Part shown: positions 58,830-64,000 of the stretch, in pieces
How positions within the stretch are numbered: the first letter of the stretch is position 1
Layout of the letters: each line of letters opens with the position of its first letter
Assembly: GCA_037043015.1 (NCBI GenBank)
Contig: CM073322.1
Coordinates: 23,278,364-23,342,363, forward strand
Direction of reading: 5' to 3'
Source of the DNA: Bryum argenteum
Lineage: Eukaryota > Streptophyta > Bryopsida > Bryales > Bryaceae
DNA length: 64,000 nucleotides
The notes under the pieces: generated by a model
Database searches by the model: none
The model's input: the letters and a program-made list of their open reading frames with translations, nothing else
Told to the model about the DNA's origin: nothing
Translations under genes and position numbers: made by a program

Positions 58830-58996
58830 GGGAACACGGTCAGTGTCAAACATTTATCGGGAACACGGTCAGTTTCAAACATTTATCGGGAACACGGTCA
58901 GTTTCAAACATTTATCGGGAACACGGTCAGTTTCAAACATTTATCGGGAACACGGTCAGTTTCAAACATTTATCGGGAACACGGTCAGTTTCAAAC
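58830..58996 (+). repeat. 29-bp tandem repeat, 5.8 copies, upstream of the pfkB gene
   Basis: The unit GGGAACACGGTCAGTTTCAA plus ACATTTATC starts at 58830, 58859, 58888, 58917, 58946 and 58975. The last is cut at 22 bases; copy 1 has one substitution. There are no spacers, so it is a minisatellite. Because 29 is not a multiple of three, all three frames read the same repeat peptide in turn, which produces false open frames. Confidence 0.95.
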
Positions 58997-59142
58997 TTTC
59001 AATAGGACTTATATCAGCATCAGAGTGCAGTCTGACTACAGTACTGGTCGCAAAGATAAATGAGACCTGCACACCACACCACAGGTGGCCATTCTTACGC
59101 CTGAATTTGCACTTTCACATGCCATGCTCTCGTTCGCAAGAT

Positions 59143-59513
59143 GAACCCTTTATGGGGTCTGGAACGGGCAGTCCAAAATTGGATCAGAGCCTCTTTCGGA
59201 TTTGGGCATCATGAATAATGCACTTTTTGAAATTGGGCATCATGAATGAACCAATCAACAATGAGCTTGCAACTTCCTACAAGGTTATGTACAACTTCAA
59301 CCTACCTACCACAATCCTCTCAATGCACAAAATCACTCGTACAAATTGTAATTTGAATTGTAAAATTTCACTTTTTATAAGAAGAAGGTGACCAGTTTGA
59401 CATCAAATTATAAGTGAAAAGTTGAGTACAATGAGAGCTACAGAGAAGATTCTGTTGGAATCAAGACCCTCAGGCTTCAAGACCATCGGGCTTACTTGGA
59501 CGTTTAAGGGTTA
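59143..59513. mobile_element. solo arm of the foldback element
   Basis: Homologous in order to the left arm at 33266-33560 (TGGGGTCTG, AAAATTGGATCA, CAATGAGCTTGCAAC, AAAAGTTGAGTACAATGAGA, GAGCTACAGAG). It ends GTTTAAGGGTTAG, like the right terminus of the full element. No second arm here. Confidence 0.55.
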
Positions 59514-59720
59514 GCACTAGTACAAATATGGCTTCAGGGGAAGAGGTCTTACATGCCCCAATAGAAGGAAAGTATACCACCATGTACTCAATACAGGGCG
59601 TAGTGTAAGACATCTCAAATAACAATAAATGTGAAATGCCATATGGAGCACTGTGGGAATCTCGTAAAAAATGGAATCACTTTTGGGTTTCCGTGACACC
59701 TACATAAAGTGTGCGCTGAG

Positions 59721-59886
59721 GGAGTCAAACCCCCATTCTAACTTTGTCGCGAGGCACCTCGTCTCCACATGGCGTTGCCTAAGGAGAGTGCAAGGCGTGG
59801 GAGTCGAATCGTGGTCGACAAGGCATTAGTAATGCCCCTTATTATGTGCCATGCTCTCCCCTCAATCTCATTGAGGGAGTCAACCA
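59721..59886 (-). other. tRNA-like motifs, possible SINE or tRNA relics
   Basis: On the minus strand three B-box-like words occur about 75-80 bases apart: GGTTGACTCC (about 59876-59885), GATTCGACTCC (59810-59800) and GGTTTGACTCC (59731-59721). Between them GGAGAG and CTCTCC can pair over a 77-base span containing GGCATTACTAATGCC. No complete cloverleaf could be drawn, so a working tRNA is not claimed. Confidence 0.25.
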
Positions 59887-60213
59887 TCTGACTTCTTCGT
59901 AGGCTCTACGTTGAAAGCCTAGGTATATATTGATATCCTCTTATAGTAATGGTAGACCACCTCTATTGGTCAAGTACTCCAAGAGGTTTACCGACTATAC
60001 TGTGTACAGAGTACACCAACAATCAAATTTGGTATACTACTGTGGTGTATTGAGCCAAAAATTTTACAAGTATTTTTAAATTGCAACGTCAAAGCATAGC
60101 CATTGGCTTCTTAGAAACGGAAGTAGTAGTCCATGCAGCTTTGCACATCGGGCTATAGTAAGCTTCCACAAAATTGCTAAAATTGCTCCGAGCTTACTCA
60201 CGATAAGCTCTTT

Positions 60214-60328
60214 TAGCAACATATAATCTGATCATAATCATGGCATGCACGTATTATCACAATCTATTCAAAGTCAAACATACTTTGATTGGTTGAAGCA
60301 TTGTGAGAGATCAGATTATATGTTGCTA
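60214..60328. mobile_element. 115-bp MITE with 20-bp perfect terminal repeats
   Basis: TAGCAACATATAATCTGATC (60214-60233) and its exact inverse GATCAGATTATATGTTGCTA (60309-60328) enclose 75 bases. Terminal TA on both sides could be a TA or TTA/TAA target site. No coding content. Confidence 0.6.
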
Positions 60329-60838
60329 ATAAAGCAGGTTGAAGCCGGTGTGTGGGATTGGAGTGTCTCTTGCCAATGAAGCATAGTAAAGTTTGTCGTA
60401 AATAGAGGATTGTACAACATGCAAGGCTTGGTTATGCAAGGGTAACATAGAAAAACACACTAGAAATTAGAATATTGAGAAGGTGGTTTGGTTGATAGGT
60501 GGATATGCTCTTACGCCCCTAAACGAGGCATTTCCTTGTAGTTTTGCGTACAAATAGATTTGTAATGAGCATTGTAGAGCAAAGCTAGTTGTGGCGACAA
60601 AGGTGTGAACAAAGGTACTCTTGTAAGTTGTACACAATGTGAAGTCCCTATACTCGATTGGTGAGTTGAGAGCAATTAATGCAAAAGAAAATGAATTTGT
60701 AATTTGCAAGTTAATTTAAAGGGCGACATGACACTTTAGCTAAAAATAAGGTGGAGAAAATTAGGAAGAAACATAAAGAATTGCGGTTCTATTCAAGAGC
60801 TCTTGCGTTGTCATCCCATCAACTTAACAACTGAAGTC
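60329..60838. other. spacer, no gene seen
   Basis: AT-rich sequence between two mobile elements. One minus-strand frame (60467-60709) has no recognisable motif. Confidence 0.4.
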
Positions 60839-60884
60839 TTAACTCCTAAACATCCCAACCTATTTTAGCCAAAATACACATTTT

Positions 60885-60920
<36 letters not shown>

Positions 60921-61818
60921 AACAAAAAATGTATATAAGCTATTAAGATCTCAACAATATAAAATTTTAATAGACTTGTTGTAGGTCATGTAGACCAAAA
61001 TATGAGTCATAAGGCCTCATTGATCAGAAGATAGTAACATATTAGTACTTAAAACAAATTGTAGAATTTCATCATTTTCACTTTAGAGTGGAAACTCTAC
61101 AAAAAACCAATTGCAATAAAAAAATCACTAACTACAAAATTGTTCACCTTCCTCTCAATAGCACCTTTGTCCAAAAATAATAATAATAATAAAATTGTGG
61201 CTCAAATAATAGCCTTGCAATGGTGAAAAGCGCCAAAAACCTTTGCAAAGAGAAAATTGTCCAAAGCTAGACCCTTTACATTCCAATTCATGCTTGGTTT
61301 GATCTTGTAAAGGTTTCCATTGCTAAAACTAGACTCTAGTAGAAGCCATTCCAAAAATTAAAGTTGAAATCAAAAGGTGGATGAAGGAGATATAGCTTCT
61401 CAAATATCATCCATTTTTCACTTTTCTCTTAGACAAAACATCATTGCAAATCCAATAGCAAAATATTCGGATCAAAAAACTTCCAACTAGAAAGTTGATG
61501 ACCTTATGATGATGATCATGGAGAAAAAAAAAATCAGAAACTATTTTTGATATCACATAATTGGCTTCCAATGGTAAATCATGTCGTATGCATGGAAACC
61601 CAAAAACAAGAGCTCCCTTCACTAAAATGCATGCCTTTAATTCATTCTTTCTTGTATAGGCCTGCAATTTTTACTTTAAATACTATACTTCTTTTGGACC
61701 TAACCTAAGCACTTGATATCATCCAAAATAAACCTCAAATGAAGAAATTATGGCTCTTCAAAGTTGTTGTCTTTCATCCAAATGTAGTTTTCTAAAAATC
61801 GGCATGTTTAGGGGTTAA
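60839..61818. mobile_element. TTAA-family element, 980 bp
   Basis: The left end is TTAA then CTCCTAAACATCCC. The right end, inverted, is TTAA then CCCCTAAACATGCC, two mismatches in 14. It contains a poly-A-rich run at about 60884-60919 and no coding capacity. Confidence 0.6.
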
Positions 61819-62472
61819 CTTCTAGAATTGCTTGTGTTTTGAAAGCTTCAAACCTCAATCTTCTACCTATATGTACTTCCGTGGGTGTGAACCAATTTTT
61901 ATTTTTTACTTTTTTGATCTTCTAAGCATAAGATCTTATACTTAGGCTTCAACATTTTAGTTACTAATCCAAAAATTGTCCGTTGGATGTTTTTCATTTG
62001 CAAGATTGTAACACCTAAAGTTTGTGTGAAAGTTTTTTTGGGCATTGTTCAAGAGACATTGTCTCCACGGTGCAAAGGAAAATTTGAAGATTGTGAACCT
62101 AAATTTTTGGTCATATTCTTTTCATTGAGGTAATCAAGTTGACTAAGTTCATGCAAAATTTTGGAGACTCATTATGCTTTTTCGATCTTCATGCAAATTG
62201 TTCACCACGAAGCGTGTTTGTAGAGGTGCAGACAATGATCAAATTGCAAATCTGATTGACGGAGCCCGTGTTATTTAATTTCCAAGTAATTATGAACCTC
62301 AAAATCACCCGAAATTATAAAATTCCTCTATTATGAGATTCGACAAAAAAAACAAGAGGCGCATGGTCAAAGTATTTAAGTCGGCGTGACAGTACCGCAA
62401 GACATACTAGTAGCTTTGGTATGTGTTTGGCACTGATGTTTTTATAATTGAAAAATTGAACAAACACATGGT

Positions 62473-63554
62473 TTTCAACCCCTACACTGAGGCCATATAG
62501 TGGTCGTCTGGGCTTTGGTCTCCTTATGACTTACTACTTTTAGCTCACATGAAGTTGAATTTTTTAATTTCTTTCCGAAAAGTCATCTCACTTCAAAACT
62601 CTTCATATTTACGTGATGATCACAATAAAAATTTGAAAATACTATTTGAAATCTGCCTAGAACTGCCCAAACTGGGGTATATGCTCATTTGTTTTCAGGA
62701 TTTGCCCAAAATCAATTGAATTTTAGAAACTTCAATTGATTTGAATTCCAAAAGTTGAGATTTTACTTTTTTCAAGATTTGTAATTGGTTAATGTAACTA
62801 AGGTTTTAACCCTAAAGGTCCAAGAAAGCGGAAATCGCTTTTTGGAATTTCCGTAGGGAGAAAATTCAGCCAACTTTGACCATTATAATCTCATAATTGG
62901 AGAAAAATTAACGGTTCAAATTTGACATTTGAGAGAAGGGTCAAGTTAACTTCAAGATCCTACGGTTGGATCTTCTAATCAATGCTTAGATTGAGTTTCT
63001 TTGCAACTGAAGTAGAAGAAGGTTCTTTTTGATAATTTAAGCAATTTTGTATCAAGGACCTTTAGGGGTTAAGGCATGATCCCACAATTGAGATTTTTAA
63101 TCCAATTATTTTTTAAATACCTTTTTATTGTCAAAGATCAGCCTTTGTAGTTATAAACATACCTCCATGTGAATAATCAAGCATTCCTTTAGGTTTTATA
63201 GGTCGTACGAGGGTAAAAATTCCATAGGCATCATCTAGTAGGAAGAAGAATGTGGATAGCATGATGTCAACTGCTTTTACCCAAAATGGTATTTTTGGCC
63301 CTCAAAAAATTAGTTACCCTTTTTACAACAAGGGAAAAAATCTTTTCCCCAACTTTGAACATTACTATCTCACGATTGGTAAGGAAATTGAATATGAGAT
63401 TTGCTATACATATACAAATACAAGTTAAGTACTAGATCCTACCGTTACATACCTAAAAAGACGTGAAAACTCTAACCTTGCATTAAAAAAGGGTAGTATT
63501 TGTCAGTTTTAAGACATTCTAACACTTTTGGGGCTAGTCCACTTTAGGGGTTAA
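62473..63554. mobile_element. TTAA-family element interrupted by a second one
   Basis: The left end is TCAACCCCTACACTGAGG, worn; the right end is CCACTTTAGGGG then TTAA (63551-63554). The interior is homologous to 3949-4877 and to 45957-46757. The 62806-63072 element is nested inside. Non-coding. Confidence 0.5.
62806..63072. mobile_element. nested TTAA element, 267 bp
   Basis: TTAA (62806-62809) then CCCTAAAGGTCC at the left, GGACCTTTAGGGG then TTAA (63069-63072) at the right. The flanking host repeat resumes GGCATGATCCCA. The related copy near 46256 reads AAGGCATGATCTCA without any insertion, so the site is an empty-site comparison. It is closely related to 32991-33265. Confidence 0.65.
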
Positions 63555-64000
63555 GAGGTTTCATCTCTTTTGTTACAATTGGCTTCCAACATGATTGATT
63601 CCAATATATATCTATATATTGTAACAAAAATCTTAGCTCAACCGACAATGTGCCATACATTTTAATGAAGATATGCCATACATTTTAATGAAGATATGCC
63701 ATACATTTCAATAAAAGGATTATTTGTATTTTGTATTATTTATTTATTATTATTTTCATAATATTTGAGGCATTTTTCACCATGCAAGGCTATCATCTAA
63801 GCCAAGATTCTTATTTGATAATTATTTTCAATATGAGGATGTTTAGACATGAAGGTGGATAATTTGCAGATTGCATGATTTTTTTATTGCAATTGTAGTA
63901 AACCTTGTATGCATAATTGGTGAGTCTAAGACTATGAACGGACACTTCATTCACCCCGGCCCCTTAGAAACACTATAAGAAAACCCTGTTTTTTGTGATG
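63555..64000. other. gene-free right edge with a 23-bp tandem repeat
   Basis: TGCCATACATTTTAATGAAG plus ATA occurs three times at 63651, 63674 and 63697. The end of the window (63940-63970) repeats a word seen near 11045. No gene. Confidence 0.6.

Noticed and set aside
58830-58996. 29-bp repeats as a CRISPR array
   Set aside because: Units are head to tail without spacers, and the genome is a plant's.
58609-59214. Overlapping plus-strand frames in all three phases with a repeated NIYREHGQF-like peptide
   Set aside because: They arise from the 29-bp minisatellite, whose length shifts the frame each unit. No independent evidence of coding.
1-64000. LTR retrotransposon, Polinton or other virus-like remnants
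   Set aside because: No protease, reverse transcriptase, integrase, capsid or long terminal repeat pair was recognised by eye; a profile search could still find very worn ones.

Overview
The window looks like nuclear DNA of a land plant. It has spliced genes with GT-AG introns of about 80-560 bases, a plastid-type pyruvate kinase with a transit peptide, a plant-type tetraspanin (GCCK motif), an A20/AN1 stress-associated protein, a plant laccase and telo-box-rich promoter DNA. Gene order and codon use do not fix the clade. A non-seed plant (bryophyte, lycophyte or fern) is my guess, held weakly.

Layout. The first 37 kb are gene-poor and AT-rich. They hold a laccase-like multicopper oxidase (6148-8538, +), a secreted protein built from 14 copies of one proline/lysine motif (13939-15381, -) and an alpha/beta hydrolase-fold protein whose nucleophile serine is replaced by glycine (27072-28801, -). 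The rest is repeats: many elements bounded by TTAA with CCC(C)TAAA ends, two other MITE families, a foldback element, a near-perfect 119-bp hairpin and several tandem arrays. From 37.8 to 58.5 kb there is a gene island: plastidial pyruvate kinase (-), an unrecognised Cys-rich protein made of tandemly duplicated exon pairs (+), tetraspanin (+), A20/AN1 zinc-finger protein (-), a membrane-anchored alpha/beta hydrolase of 612 aa (-), a mini-gene that is an internally deleted copy of that hydrolase gene (-) and a pfkB-family kinase (-). The last 5 kb are repeats again.

The genes do not form one pathway; this is an ordinary plant neighbourhood of independently transcribed loci. The items most worth a second look are: the 14-repeat secreted protein as a possible multi-copy peptide precursor; the exon-pair gene, in which two adjacent exons can only be used alternatively; the derived mini-gene that keeps the head, tail and 5' flank of its parent but none of the enzyme; the nucleophile-less hydrolase; and a family of TTAA-flanked elements whose ends resemble piggyBac, a superfamily not usually reported from land plants.

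Gene models were built by hand from splice signals, reading-frame continuity and remembered family sequences. No database search was possible. No retrovirus-like or LTR-element coding region was recognised.
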